Below, piece by piece: positions 7,490-13,757 of a stretch of 17,759 bases of DNA. The position numbers and the translations under genes were made by a program. Origin of the DNA: an uncultured Acidimicrobiaceae bacterium (GTDB taxonomy: Bacteria; Actinomycetota; Acidimicrobiia; Acidimicrobiales; Microtrichaceae); assembly GCA_937868025.1 (NCBI GenBank), contig CALMLJ010000011.1, forward strand, positions 1 to 17,759. Reading direction: 5' to 3'. The number at the start of each line of letters is the position of its first letter. Position 1 is the first letter of the stretch. The notes under the pieces were generated by a model. That model was not told the origin of the DNA, ran no database searches, and was given only the letters and a program-made list of their open reading frames with translations.

Positions 7490-8308
7490 TCAGCGGGAGG
7501 TGATCTGCGAGTAACTGTTGGCGAGATCGTCCTGGAGGACGGCAGCGGCGACCGTGGTCGTGTCGATCCGCAGCGGCTCGGTGAGCGTTCGGGAGCGATA
7601 GGCCCAGCCGGCGGGGAGTTGCAGCTTCGAGCCCAGATCGGCCAGGTCGGCCTCGGCGAGGGTGGGCTCCTTCTGCTGGCTCCACGTCTGCATCACGTAC
7701 GTCGTCCCCTCGGGGTCGGTCAGTTCGTAGACGGTCTGTCCGGCGTCGAAGATGAACACACTGGCCCGGTCGACCTCGTGGGGCAGATATGGGGTCGCGG
7801 CGTCGGCCATCGAGCCGATCGACACGGATGCCTGGCGGTACATCTCGATTCCTCCGAAGTCCTTCTTCGGGAGTTCGGTGACATCACCCGCCTTCTCGAT
7901 TCGGTCCATGAGCCAGTACCGCGGCCCGTTCAGCACCGCGATCGGCGCGCCCTCCGACGCGGCGATCGCCGTTGCGTCGAGTGCGGTCCAGAGCGCGTCG
8001 GGACAGTCGTTGAGCGGGAAACTGTTGTACACGTCGGCCGTCGCGTTCCCGTCGGCCAACTGGACGAGCAGGACCTCGCAGTATCGCTTCGCGCGGAGAC
8101 TCCCTCCGGCCGCGGTGGTCGCCATCGTCGACGTGCTCGCCGGCGGGGCGAGGGTCGTGGTCGCCTTCGTGGTCGACGAGGACCGGGGGGCTGCTTCGTC
8201 GTCGGTCGAACCGCAGGCGGCGCCGAGCAGCCCCGCGACCGCCACAGTCGCCGCGAGGCCGAGCCACCCCCAGGAACGCGGTTGATGGTCAGTGGTTCGC
8301 GGTGTCAT
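7490..8308 (-). CDS. Putative lipoprotein of unknown function
   Basis: The 272-residue product starts at ATG 8308, with GAGGAG about 8 nt upstream and an ATGA overlap with the TetR stop. It has a basic N-terminus, a hydrophobic segment (about 14-30) and a lipobox-like LGAAC with Cys32 as the likely lipidated residue. A low-complexity Ser/Thr/Ala linker (about 39-68) follows, as in surface lipoproteins. The rest (LRAKRYCEVLLVQLADG...) is a soluble domain that I do not recognise. It contains Cys pairs (RYCEV, NDCPD) that could form a disulfide outside the cell. It sits between a TetR regulator and a glycosidase, but that does not reveal its role. Confidence 0.8.
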   Translation of the reverse strand: MTPRTTDHQPRSWGWLGLAATVAVAGLLGAACGSTDDEAAPRSSSTTKATTTLAPPASTSTMATTAAGGSLRAKRYCEVLLVQLADGNATADVYNSFPLNDCPDALWTALDATAIAASEGAPIAVLNGPRYWLMDRIEKAGDVTELPKKDFGGIEMYRQASVSIGSMADAATPYLPHEVDRASVFIFDAGQTVYELTDPEGTTYVMQTWSQQKEPTLAEADLADLGSKLQLPAGWAYRSRTLTEPLRIDTTTVAAAVLQDDLANSYSQITSR

Positions 8309-8943
8309 CGGAGAGCTCCTCGTTGTTGGTTGATCGATGTCTGTGTCTCCGCGACCGCGGCGGGGAGCCGGGCGATGAGCGCTGCGGCGAGTGCGGTTGC
8401 GGTGTCGGTGGGGATCTCGCCGTTGGCAGCGCGGGCGGCGAGACCCACGAGACCGTCCATCACGGACCACAGCACCGCGGCGGCAAGATCGCGGTCGATG
8501 TCGGGTTGCGCCATCGCCGGGAGCCACCGCTGCTCGAGGTGCGAGCGGAGCCGGAGGCGGGCTCGGTCGAGTTCGTGGATGCCGGTGTCCGCGATCACCA
8601 GCCGAATGGCCCGAAGGTCGTCGGACGGGACGGCGAGCAACTGACCGAAGGCACCGAGGGCCGACGCCAACGGGTCGCCCTCTCCGGAACGGAAACCGCT
8701 GTCGACCGCTGCCACGTAGCGGGCGACCCGGTCCTCGAAGAACGCCTCGTACAGCGACGCGAGGTCGTCGAAATGGTCGTACACGAGCCGGCGGCTCGCC
8801 CCCGCCTCCGCTGCGACGGCGACCATCGTGATCGCCGTGAGGCCGCCGCGGTCGAACAGTCGTGATGCCGCATCGAGCAACTGGCGGCGTCGATCGTTCG
8901 GCCGGAGGTACGCCCGCTTGCCGGTCCGTGTTGCCGCATCCAC
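8305..8943 (-). CDS. TetR family transcriptional regulator
   Basis: From the GTG at 8943 the protein has 212 residues. The N-terminal TetR helix-turn-helix is typical: RRRQLLDAASRLFDRGGLTAITMVAVAAEAGASRRLVYDHFDDLASLYEAFF (about 17-70), followed by an all-helical ligand-binding part. The 8943 start is favoured over the in-frame GTG at 8994 because GAGGAGG and GGAG precede it and because the longer form would run through the operator. It is first in an operon with the lipoprotein (ATGA overlap) and the GH5-like gene. By family behaviour it should repress its own operon until a ligand binds. The ligand is unknown. Confidence 0.88.
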   Translation of the reverse strand: MDAATRTGKRAYLRPNDRRRQLLDAASRLFDRGGLTAITMVAVAAEAGASRRLVYDHFDDLASLYEAFFEDRVARYVAAVDSGFRSGEGDPLASALGAFGQLLAVPSDDLRAIRLVIADTGIHELDRARLRLRSHLEQRWLPAMAQPDIDRDLAAAVLWSVMDGLVGLAARAANGEIPTDTATALAAALIARLPAAVAETQTSINQQRGALR

Positions 8944-8963
8944 CCGTTCTCCACCTCCTCGCC

Positions 8964-8988
8964 AGAACTGTACATCATGTGCAGTTCT
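8964..8988 (-). promoter_or_regulatory. TetR operator and -10 region
   Basis: The 25-bp near-palindrome AGAACTGTACAT-C-ATGTGCAGTTCT has 12-bp arms with one mismatch pair. On the minus strand it includes TACAGT (8972-8967), a fair -10 box placed about 23 nt before the GTG start. It lies between the end of the ccdA-like gene and the TetR gene, so binding would block the TetR-lipoprotein-glycosidase operon. No clear -35 box is visible. Confidence 0.7.
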
Positions 8989-9009
8989 CGGCACGCAGAC
9001 GGTACCCGG

Positions 9010-9675
9010 TCAGCTCGGACGAATGTCGTAGTACCAGCCCACCACCGCGACGCCGACGAGCAGCACACCCGACACGACGGTGATCACACGGTGGTTCCGG
9101 GTGAGCAACCCCGTGAGCCGGCGCTGCATCGGCGCCGCCAGCATCGGGAGCAGGACGAGCGGCCAGCCGAACCCCAGGCCGAAGCACAGGAAGTACACGA
9201 GGCCGTCGGCCAGCGCACCCCCACCCCTCACCCCGCCGAGCACGAAGGCCGAGATGATCAGCGGGCCGGTACACGGCAAGGTCAGTGGCCCGAGCGCCAC
9301 GCCGTACACGTAGGCACCGGCGACAGGATTGCGGAGGATCGGCACCTCGCTGGTTGCGACTCGGGCCAACGGGTTCCGGTCCGCCAACATGGCGATCCCG
9401 AGCACGAACACCAGGCCGTACATGACCGGCAACGCGTACGGGAGCACCTCCGCGAACGAGGTGCTCACGGCGTACAACAGTCCGCCGACGGCGACCATGG
9501 CACTCAGGACTCCGGCGAGCACGAGCACTCCCAGCCAGCGAAGCGACTGCGGCGATGTGCCACGCTCGGCCCGGTCGGCCAGCAACACGAACAGCCCGGG
9601 GTACAGCGGCAGCATGCAGACGTTGCCGAGGATCGCAGCGTTACCGAGGAGGAACGCCTCGACGTACTCGCTCAC
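9010..9675 (-). CDS. CcdA-like thiol-disulfide membrane transporter
   Basis: This 221-residue protein is strongly hydrophobic with about six membrane segments. It carries the CcdA/DsbD-beta hallmarks: NVCMLPLYPG with Cys20 in the first segment and LTLPCTGPLI with Cys135 in the fourth. These two cysteines move reducing equivalents from cytoplasmic thioredoxin across the membrane to an extracytoplasmic thioredoxin-like protein. The GTG start overlaps the stop of the TlpA-like lipoprotein gene as GTGA, so its partner is evident. A thioredoxin encoded at 15721 could be the cytoplasmic electron source. There is no cytochrome c maturation gene here, so a role in keeping the lipoprotein reduced is more likely than haem assembly. 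Confidence 0.88.
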   Translation of the reverse strand: MSEYVEAFLLGNAAILGNVCMLPLYPGLFVLLADRAERGTSPQSLRWLGVLVLAGVLSAMVAVGGLLYAVSTSFAEVLPYALPVMYGLVFVLGIAMLADRNPLARVATSEVPILRNPVAGAYVYGVALGPLTLPCTGPLIISAFVLGGVRGGGALADGLVYFLCFGLGFGWPLVLLPMLAAPMQRRLTGLLTRNHRVITVVSGVLLVGVAVVGWYYDIRPS

Positions 9676-10238
9676 GTCGTGGCAGCGACCTTCGCGCCGA
9701 TCTCCGATGGGCTCTCGAACCCGGTCACCATCTCGCCGGGCGCTCCCGACGCGTCGACCAGCACCTTCGGGGTGCTCGGCGGGTTCAGCGCCGTCGTGCC
9801 GAACGCGTCGCTCATCGCCGCGAGGAAGTCCGGCGTCATCACGGCGAAACGGATGTCGGCGAAGCCGTTCTTCTCGGCGTAGTCGGCCACGGTCGCTGCA
9901 TCGAGATCGGTCTCGACGCTGAGGGCCAGGAACACCGCCGAGTCGCCGGCGGCCGCTGCCGCCTTCTGCGTGTCACCGAGCTGGCGGAGGCAGTTGGAAC
10001 ACCACGTCGCGAAGTTCTCGACGAACACCGGTCGGCCGGCCAGGTCGGAGATCGCAAACGTCTCGCCGGCGACGTCGGTGAGTCGGAGTTCGGTCCACGT
10101 CGACGCAGCGGCGCCGCCGCTGGATGCCGCCGCGTCGTCCCCCTTCGTCGTCGAGTCGGTCCCGCAGGCCGATACCAAGAGGCTGCCGAACGCAGCGAGG
10201 ACGACGAGGAGGTGTCGGGTTCGGACCCAGGACGACAT
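9672..10238 (-). CDS. TlpA/ResA-like thioredoxin lipoprotein
   Basis: From the ATG at 10238 the product has 188 residues. It has a signal sequence with lipobox LLVSAC (Cys25 lipidated), an Ala/Ser/Gly linker, and then a thioredoxin-fold domain with the redox motif WCSNC (79-83) and a Pro-rich NPPSTPKVLVD segment carrying the cis-Pro. It should be a membrane-anchored thiol-disulfide protein outside the membrane, reduced by the overlapping CcdA. An AAAGG about 8 nt upstream supports the start. A longer reading to 10358 would cross the regulatory region and is rejected. The gene is divergent from the CstR-like regulator, with the shared operator between them. Confidence 0.88.
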   Translation of the reverse strand: MSSWVRTRHLLVVLAAFGSLLVSACGTDSTTKGDDAAASSGGAAASTWTELRLTDVAGETFAISDLAGRPVFVENFATWCSNCLRQLGDTQKAAAAAGDSAVFLALSVETDLDAATVADYAEKNGFADIRFAVMTPDFLAAMSDAFGTTALNPPSTPKVLVDASGAPGEMVTGFESPSEIGAKVAATT

Positions 10239-10292
10239 ACGAGCGGCCTTTCGACGGTGAAGGATCGGGTGCAGGTCGCGCTCGACAGCACC

Positions 10293-10318
10293 GGTACCCC
10301 CGAGGGTACCCCTACACT
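10293..10318 (+). promoter_or_regulatory. CstR-type operator and leaderless promoter of the regulator gene
   Basis: The inverted repeat GGTACCC-CCGA-GGGTACC (10293-10310) is a variant of the TACCCC/GGGGTA palindrome seen three more times downstream. It is followed at once by TACACT (10313-10318), a fair -10 box that ends 6 nt before the ATG at 10325, so the transcript may be leaderless. The site lies in the 86-bp gap shared with the divergent tlpA-ccdA unit and could control both directions. Confidence 0.65.
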
Positions 10319-10324
10319 CCACCC

Positions 10325-10630
10325 ATGAGCGCTCAGCAGCCACCCTCCTCCGCCGCATCCATGGACCTTCCCGAGGAGACCCTCGCCGACCTGCAGAAGC
10401 GCCTGCGCCGGGTCGAAGGGCAGATTCGCGGGATCCAGCAGATGCTCGCCGACGAACGGGACTGCCGGGACGTCGTCACGCAGATCGCTGCGGCCAACAA
10501 GGCCTTGGAGCAGGTCGGATTCGTCCTCGTCGCCGCCGGACTGACGTGGTGCCTCGAAGACCCGTCGCGCTCGGCCGAGGCGGGCTACGAGCTCGCCGAC
10601 GTCCAGAAGATGTTCCTCAAGCTCGCCTGA
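10325..10630 (+). CDS. cstR: CsoR/DUF156 family regulator, CstR (persulfide-sensing) type
   Basis: The 101-residue protein has the DUF156 core: LQKRLRRVEGQIRGIQQMLADERDCRDVVTQIAAANKALEQVGFVLVAAGLTWCLED. Two cysteines, Cys47 and Cys76, are 29 residues apart, as in both CsoR and CstR. The His that copper-sensing CsoR uses four residues before the second Cys is Gly72 here. Loss of that ligand is the feature that distinguishes persulfide-sensing CstR, where the two Cys form a di- or trisulfide link and DNA is released. The surrounding genes (persulfide dioxygenase, rhodanese, TauE) support that reading. It is an all-helical repressor without a classic HTH. Its targets are most likely the four palindromes in this window. 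Symbol assigned by inference. Confidence 0.85.
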   Translation: MSAQQPPSSAASMDLPEETLADLQKRLRRVEGQIRGIQQMLADERDCRDVVTQIAAANKALEQVGFVLVAAGLTWCLEDPSRSAEAGYELADVQKMFLKLA

Positions 10631-10641
10631 ACGACTCGGGG

Positions 10642-10736
10642 CGACACCCTCGGATCGTCCTTCCCGCAGCACTCCCGACACTTCTTCGTTCGCGGCATGT
10701 ATCCATTCCCGTCGTTCGATCGTCTCAAGGGTGTCG
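10642..10736 (+). promoter_or_regulatory. Leader region with distant inverted repeat and a possible ECF promoter
   Basis: The gap between the regulator and the DUF2892 gene holds a 9-bp inverted repeat, CGACACCCT (10642-10650) and AGGGTGTCG (10728-10736), 77 nt apart. Between them, TATCC (10700-10704) is followed after 16 bp by CGTC (10721-10724), which resembles an ECF-type promoter with a CGTC -10 element and would let the downstream sigma factor drive its own operon. Both observations rest on short motifs. Confidence 0.25.
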
Positions 10737-10779
10737 GTTCGTCATCTTCCGGCGAACACGTCTGACCAAGGAGAACGTC

Positions 10780-10998
10780 ATGAACGAAGGAACCATCGAT
10801 CGGGTCGTCAGGATCGTCGCCGGAATCGTCCTGCTCGCGTTGGGATGGGGCGAGGTCGTGACCGGCACCCTCGGCACGGTGTTCAAGATCGTCGGCTTCG
10901 TTCCGCTGCTCACCGGAGTCGTCGGCTGGTGTCCCCTCTACGCGATCGCCCACCTGTCCACCCGTCGAGACCGCTCGAAGGAGCACGTCGCGGCGTGA
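10780..10998 (+). CDS. DUF2892 (YgaP-like) small membrane protein
   Basis: The 72-residue protein has two hydrophobic segments (about 9-25 and 33-55) and the family pattern NEGTIDRVVRIVAGIVLL...VGFVPLLTGVVGWCPLY, ending in a basic tail. DUF2892 is the membrane part of rhodanese proteins such as YgaP and is often a stand-alone gene beside sulfurtransferases. Cys51 in the GWCPLY motif is conserved in the family. AAGGAG lies 6 nt before the ATG, a strong ribosome-binding site. Its stop overlaps the GTG of the sigma factor as GTGA. A role in membrane sulfane-sulfur handling is plausible here but not shown. Confidence 0.85.
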   Translation: MNEGTIDRVVRIVAGIVLLALGWGEVVTGTLGTVFKIVGFVPLLTGVVGWCPLYAIAHLSTRRDRSKEHVAA

Positions 10999-11789
10999 CC
11001 GTGGCGGGCAGGGACATGGACACGATGACGCCCGACGATCTGGCAGCAGAGATCCCGTCGCTCTACCGGTTCGCCCTCGGGCTCGTCCGCAACGATGACC
11101 TCGCCGCAGACCTCACCCAGGACACGCTCATCCGAGCCATCGAACGCCAGCAGCAACATCGGGCCGACGCATCGCTCGGAGGATGGCTGAAGCAGATCCT
11201 GCGCAACCTCGCCATTGATCGGGCCCGACGATCGGACCGCGAGGTCGTGGTCGAGGACGTCGAGATCCAGTGGCACGACGACGAGTACACCGTCGACCCC
11301 GCCGACGTCATCGACCGCGCCGCGACCCGCGATGAACTCGAGGACGCCCTCGCCCGCTTGCCGTTCATCTACCGGAGCGCCGTGCTGCTGCACGACGTCG
11401 AGCAGTGGACGGTGCAGGAGATCGCCGACCTCGAGGGCGTCGGCCTCCCGGCGGCGAAGCAGCGGCTCCGGCGAGGTCGAATGGCGCTCGTCTCCTCACT
11501 CGCCGCCGGCGCCGAGCGCCGACACGCTCTCAAAGGAGTGCCCATGCGCTGTTGGGACGCCCGCCAACACGTCTCGGACTACCTCGACGGGGCCCTGCCG
11601 ACCGACACCGCTCGGAGTGTCGAGGCACACCTCGAAGCCTGCCCGACATGCCCGCCGCTGTACGCCGCGCTCGTTGGCGTGCACGACGCCGTCGGCGAGC
11701 TTCGAGACGCTGATTCCGTCGTCCCGCCGCCCGTTGCCGAGCGGCTGACACACCTCGTCACGGCGACGCTCGGACGATCGCCCTCCTGA
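10995..11789 (+). CDS. ECF sigma factor fused to a zinc-finger anti-sigma domain
   Basis: One open frame of 264 residues joins two proteins that are usually separate. Residues about 20-80 are sigma region 2 (LYRFALGLVRNDDLAADLTQDTLIRA...RNLAIDRARR) and about 112-170 are region 4 (LARLPFIYRSAVLLHDVEQWTVQEIADLEGVGLPAAKQRLRRGR). After a short linker, residues 184-264 form a zinc-binding anti-sigma domain (CWDARQHVSDYLDG...HLEACPTC, with the H-x3-C-x2-C motif at His212, Cys216, Cys219). The start is uncertain: GTG 10995 overlaps the previous gene and has GGAG 11 nt upstream, but ATG 11016 or 11025 are possible. Known anti-sigma domains of this kind respond to thiol oxidation, which fits the sulfur context by inference. 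Confidence 0.85.
   Translation: MTVAGRDMDTMTPDDLAAEIPSLYRFALGLVRNDDLAADLTQDTLIRAIERQQQHRADASLGGWLKQILRNLAIDRARRSDREVVVEDVEIQWHDDEYTVDPADVIDRAATRDELEDALARLPFIYRSAVLLHDVEQWTVQEIADLEGVGLPAAKQRLRRGRMALVSSLAAGAERRHALKGVPMRCWDARQHVSDYLDGALPTDTARSVEAHLEACPTCPPLYAALVGVHDAVGELRDADSVVPPPVAERLTHLVTATLGRSPS
11532..11546 (+). promoter_or_regulatory. Internal ribosome-binding site and start of the anti-sigma part
   Basis: AAAGGAG (11532-11538) stands 5 nt before an in-frame ATG (11544-11546) exactly where the sigma domain ends and the anti-sigma domain begins. Initiation here would make an 81-residue free anti-sigma protein (MRCWDARQHV...) in addition to the fusion. This looks like a former gene boundary whose stop codon has been lost, or a deliberate dual-product arrangement. 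Confidence 0.6.
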
Positions 11790-11809
11790 GGGGATGGGGG
11801 ACAATCGTC
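11773..11809. terminator. Possible bidirectional terminator between convergent genes
   Basis: GACGAT (11773-11778) pairs with ATCGTC (11804-11809), and inside it CCCTC (11781-11785) pairs with GAGGG (11788-11792). The two stems lie in and just after the stop of the sigma/anti-sigma gene, before the convergent DUF2202 gene. The outer loop is large and there is no T-tract, so this is a weak call. Confidence 0.3.
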
Positions 11810-11821
11810 GCCGCGCCGCGC

Positions 11822-12511
11822 CTACTTCTCCGAGCCGCGTTCCGTGTCGCTCGAGATGATCGAGTCGAAGTCGCCCTGCGCGATGTAGCTCGGCGTGAAC
11901 TCGGCCCCGTTTCGACCGAGTTGTCTCACGAAGGCCCGCAGGTGGTTTCGCGACCCACGTTCGAGGTTGGTGTAGACCCAGGCGATGTCGGGGATGTCGG
12001 TCGCACGGGCGGCGAGATCGGCGAGATCGAGCTCTTCCACGGTTGCTCCCACGGTGAGGGCGTCGACGAGCGAACGGCTGCCGTCGGCGAGGAGTGACGA
12101 GTAGAGCGACTGCAGTTCGGGATCGGTGAACGTTCCCGAGGTGTGATCCGCCGACGGGTCGTCGATGGAATAGCGATCGAGGAGCGCCTTCACCGCGTCG
12201 GTATGCGTCTGTTCCGCTGACGAGATGTTGGCGAAGACCTTCGTTCCCCATCGATCGCCGAGGGCCAGATAGATGTCGCGGGCGAGGAGCTCCTCCTCAC
12301 GCATCCGCACCATTCCGGCGATCTCATCGGCGCTGGGACGTCCCTTCGGAATCGAATCGAGTCGCGCTGCAACGTCGGAGCCGGCCAGTTCGGTGACGCC
12401 GTCCTCACCGTTCCGGCCGGCACCCGAGCCCTTGTTCGACGAGCAGGCGGGGAGCCCGACGATGGCGAGCAACAGAACCACGAACACGATGCGGTGACGG
12501 ACCCCGATCAC
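11822..12511 (-). CDS. DUF2202 domain lipoprotein (ferritin-like)
   Basis: From the GTG at 12511 the product has 229 residues. A basic start is followed by a hydrophobic stretch and lipobox VGLPAC, with the lipidated Cys near residue 23. The main domain (about 70-210) matches DUF2202: MREEELLARDIYLALGDRWGTKVFANISSAEQTHTDAVKALLDRYSIDDP, with ExxARD and EQTHTDA motifs that suggest a ferritin-like four-helix bundle carrying a metal site. A function for the family is not established. The start overlaps the stop of the AhpD-like gene as GTGA, so the two are made together from a CstR-type operator. A role as an extracytoplasmic metal or redox protein in sulfur stress is inference. Confidence 0.82.
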   Translation of the reverse strand: MIGVRHRIVFVVLLLAIVGLPACSSNKGSGAGRNGEDGVTELAGSDVAARLDSIPKGRPSADEIAGMVRMREEELLARDIYLALGDRWGTKVFANISSAEQTHTDAVKALLDRYSIDDPSADHTSGTFTDPELQSLYSSLLADGSRSLVDALTVGATVEELDLADLAARATDIPDIAWVYTNLERGSRNHLRAFVRQLGRNGAEFTPSYIAQGDFDSIISSDTERGSEK

Positions 12512-12858
12512 GACGACTCGGTGCCGGCGAACTCGTGGAACGCAGCGAATGCCCGGGGGCCGTAGACCGACGCCGTGCCGCCGTCCATGAGCAGGGCAAC
12601 TCCGAGCGCCTCGGCGCATTCCTCGGCGGTCGCACCACGGGCGACCGCCGCCTTGGCGTGGTAGGCGATGCAGCCGTCGCACTGCTTCACGACGGCGATG
12701 GCAAGCGCCATGAGTTCCTTGACCTTGGCCGGCAGCACGCCGTCGGCGACCGCGGCCTGGTGGAGTGCGCCGAAGCCGGCCCACACGTCGGGGCTGGCGG
12801 TGCGAAGGTCCTTGGTCGGGATCCGCAGGTCGGCGGCGACGTCTCGGTAGTGGCCCAT
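12508..12858 (-). CDS. AhpD-like carboxymuconolactone decarboxylase family protein
   Basis: The protein has 116 residues from ATG 12858, which is preferred over ATG 12864 because GAGGAG is 7 nt from the former and only 1 nt from the latter. The AhpD core is plain: VKELMALAIAVVKQCDGCIAYHAKAAVARGATAEECAEALGVALLMDGG. The redox pair CDGC and the following His (YH) form the proton-relay site of alkylhydroperoxidase D-type proteins. These are trimeric or hexameric thiol-disulfide or peroxidase enzymes of the cytoplasm. Its promoter region holds a TACCCCTTGGGGTA palindrome, placing it in the presumed CstR regulon, where it may reduce peroxides or mixed disulfides. Confidence 0.88.
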   Translation of the reverse strand: MGHYRDVAADLRIPTKDLRTASPDVWAGFGALHQAAVADGVLPAKVKELMALAIAVVKQCDGCIAYHAKAAVARGATAEECAEALGVALLMDGGTASVYGPRAFAAFHEFAGTESS

Positions 12859-12930
12859 GTTCATGCTCCTCTGTCGGTGATCGATGTGAACGTACGGGTC
12901 GAACCGCGCCGGCGGCAGGGTCCGAAGTCA

Positions 12931-12944
12931 TACCCCTTGGGGTA
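12931..12944 (-). promoter_or_regulatory. CstR-type operator before ahpD-DUF2202
   Basis: TACCCCTTGGGGTA (12931-12944) is a 6-bp-arm inverted repeat of the same kind as the pair at 13712-13748, differing only in the central dinucleotide. It lies between the end of the TauE gene and the AhpD-like gene, about 70 nt upstream of the latter. On the minus strand a TATGAC box directly adjoins it. Confidence 0.65.
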
Positions 12945-12948
12945 CGTG

Positions 12949-13698
12949 TCAGGTGACTTGGCGAATCAGGAACCAGATCGAGAACACGATCAGCATCGCC
13001 CCGAACGCCAAGCGCGACTGGGCGGATGAGACCTTCTGCGCCAGGCGGGCCCCCACCAACGACGCCGGGATGAGCCCGAGGGCGAACCCGGCGGCCACCG
13101 TCCAGTCGATGTGGCCGAGCGCCCAGTGGCTGGCGAGGGTGGGAATCGTCAGGACCCCGACGACGACCATCGACGTTCCCGCTGCCTCGGCTGCGGTCAG
13201 ACCGAGGAGCAGCACGAAGACCGGCACGAGGAGGAAGCCGCCGCCGTTCGCGAGCAGTCCGGTGAGGAGTCCGACGCCGAAGGCCGAACCGACGACCACA
13301 CCGGTGCGTTCCCGGCGACACGCAGCGCGTTCCGCCGCGCCGACTCGGTCGCGGACCAGCATCCTCGCCCCGATCCCCAACAGCAGCAAACCGGACAGGA
13401 TCAGGAGGCCGTTGCCGCCGACCAGCTGGGACGCCAATGCGCCGAGCAGCGTGCCCGGAACACCGCCGCCGACGGCGAGTCGGGCAACCCGACGATCCAG
13501 GTTCCCTGCCTTCAGGTAACGGCGGGCGCTGACGAATGCGGCGGGGACCATCGCCGGCAGCGGGGACGCGACGGCGAGAAGACCGGGGACCCCCAGCACT
13601 GCGAGCACCGGGGTGGCGAACGCGGATCCGCCGGCGCCGAACATGCCGAACACCACACCGACGCCGAGTCCGGCGACCACGTACTCCAAGAACTTCAT
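12949..13698 (-). CDS. TauE/SafE family sulfite (sulfoacetate) exporter
   Basis: The 249-residue protein has about eight hydrophobic segments in the two-half arrangement of TauE/SafE. The first half carries GVVFGMFGAGGSAFATPVLAVLGVP and the second repeats it as GLLTGLLANGGGFLLVPVFVLLLGL, which is the family signature. Members export sulfite or sulfonates. Beside a persulfide dioxygenase, whose product is sulfite, the natural role is to remove that toxic sulfite. It is divergent from the cstB operon across the double operator, with a TACGGT box ending 7 nt before its ATG. Substrate assignment rests on family and context. Confidence 0.88.
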   Translation of the reverse strand: MKFLEYVVAGLGVGVVFGMFGAGGSAFATPVLAVLGVPGLLAVASPLPAMVPAAFVSARRYLKAGNLDRRVARLAVGGGVPGTLLGALASQLVGGNGLLILSGLLLLGIGARMLVRDRVGAAERAACRRERTGVVVGSAFGVGLLTGLLANGGGFLLVPVFVLLLGLTAAEAAGTSMVVVGVLTIPTLASHWALGHIDWTVAAGFALGLIPASLVGARLAQKVSSAQSRLAFGAMLIVFSIWFLIRQVT

Positions 13699-13705
13699 AC
13701 GACCT

Positions 13706-13757
13706 ACCGTATACCCCTAGGGGTACCCTTGCATACCCCTAGGGGTATCTGTATGAT
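13706..13757. promoter_or_regulatory. Double CstR-type operator in a divergent promoter
   Basis: Two perfect palindromes, TACCCCTAGGGGTA (13712-13725) and ATACCCCTAGGGGTAT (13733-13748), have centres 22 bp apart, close to two helical turns. On the plus strand TTGCAT (13729-13734) and TATGAT (13752-13757, five of six matches to TATAAT) are separated by 17 bp, with the second palindrome filling the spacer. On the minus strand TACGGT (13711-13706) ends 7 nt before the TauE start, with the first palindrome just upstream of it. This is an ideal layout for a repressor closing both directions at once. Confidence 0.8.

Noticed and set aside
6025..8644. Two long plus-strand frames over the ArsR, GH5-like, lipoprotein and TetR genes
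   Set aside because: The minus-strand genes carry all conserved motifs, ribosome sites and overlaps; the plus frames have none.
10239..10358. Longer N-terminus for the TlpA-like lipoprotein
   Set aside because: It would place coding sequence over the CstR operator and bury the signal peptide behind 40 Arg-rich residues.
11822..13321. Single 499-codon minus-strand reading from TauE through AhpD into DUF2202
   Set aside because: Only the DUF2202 part is meaningful; upstream of 12511 it reads the AhpD and TauE genes out of frame.
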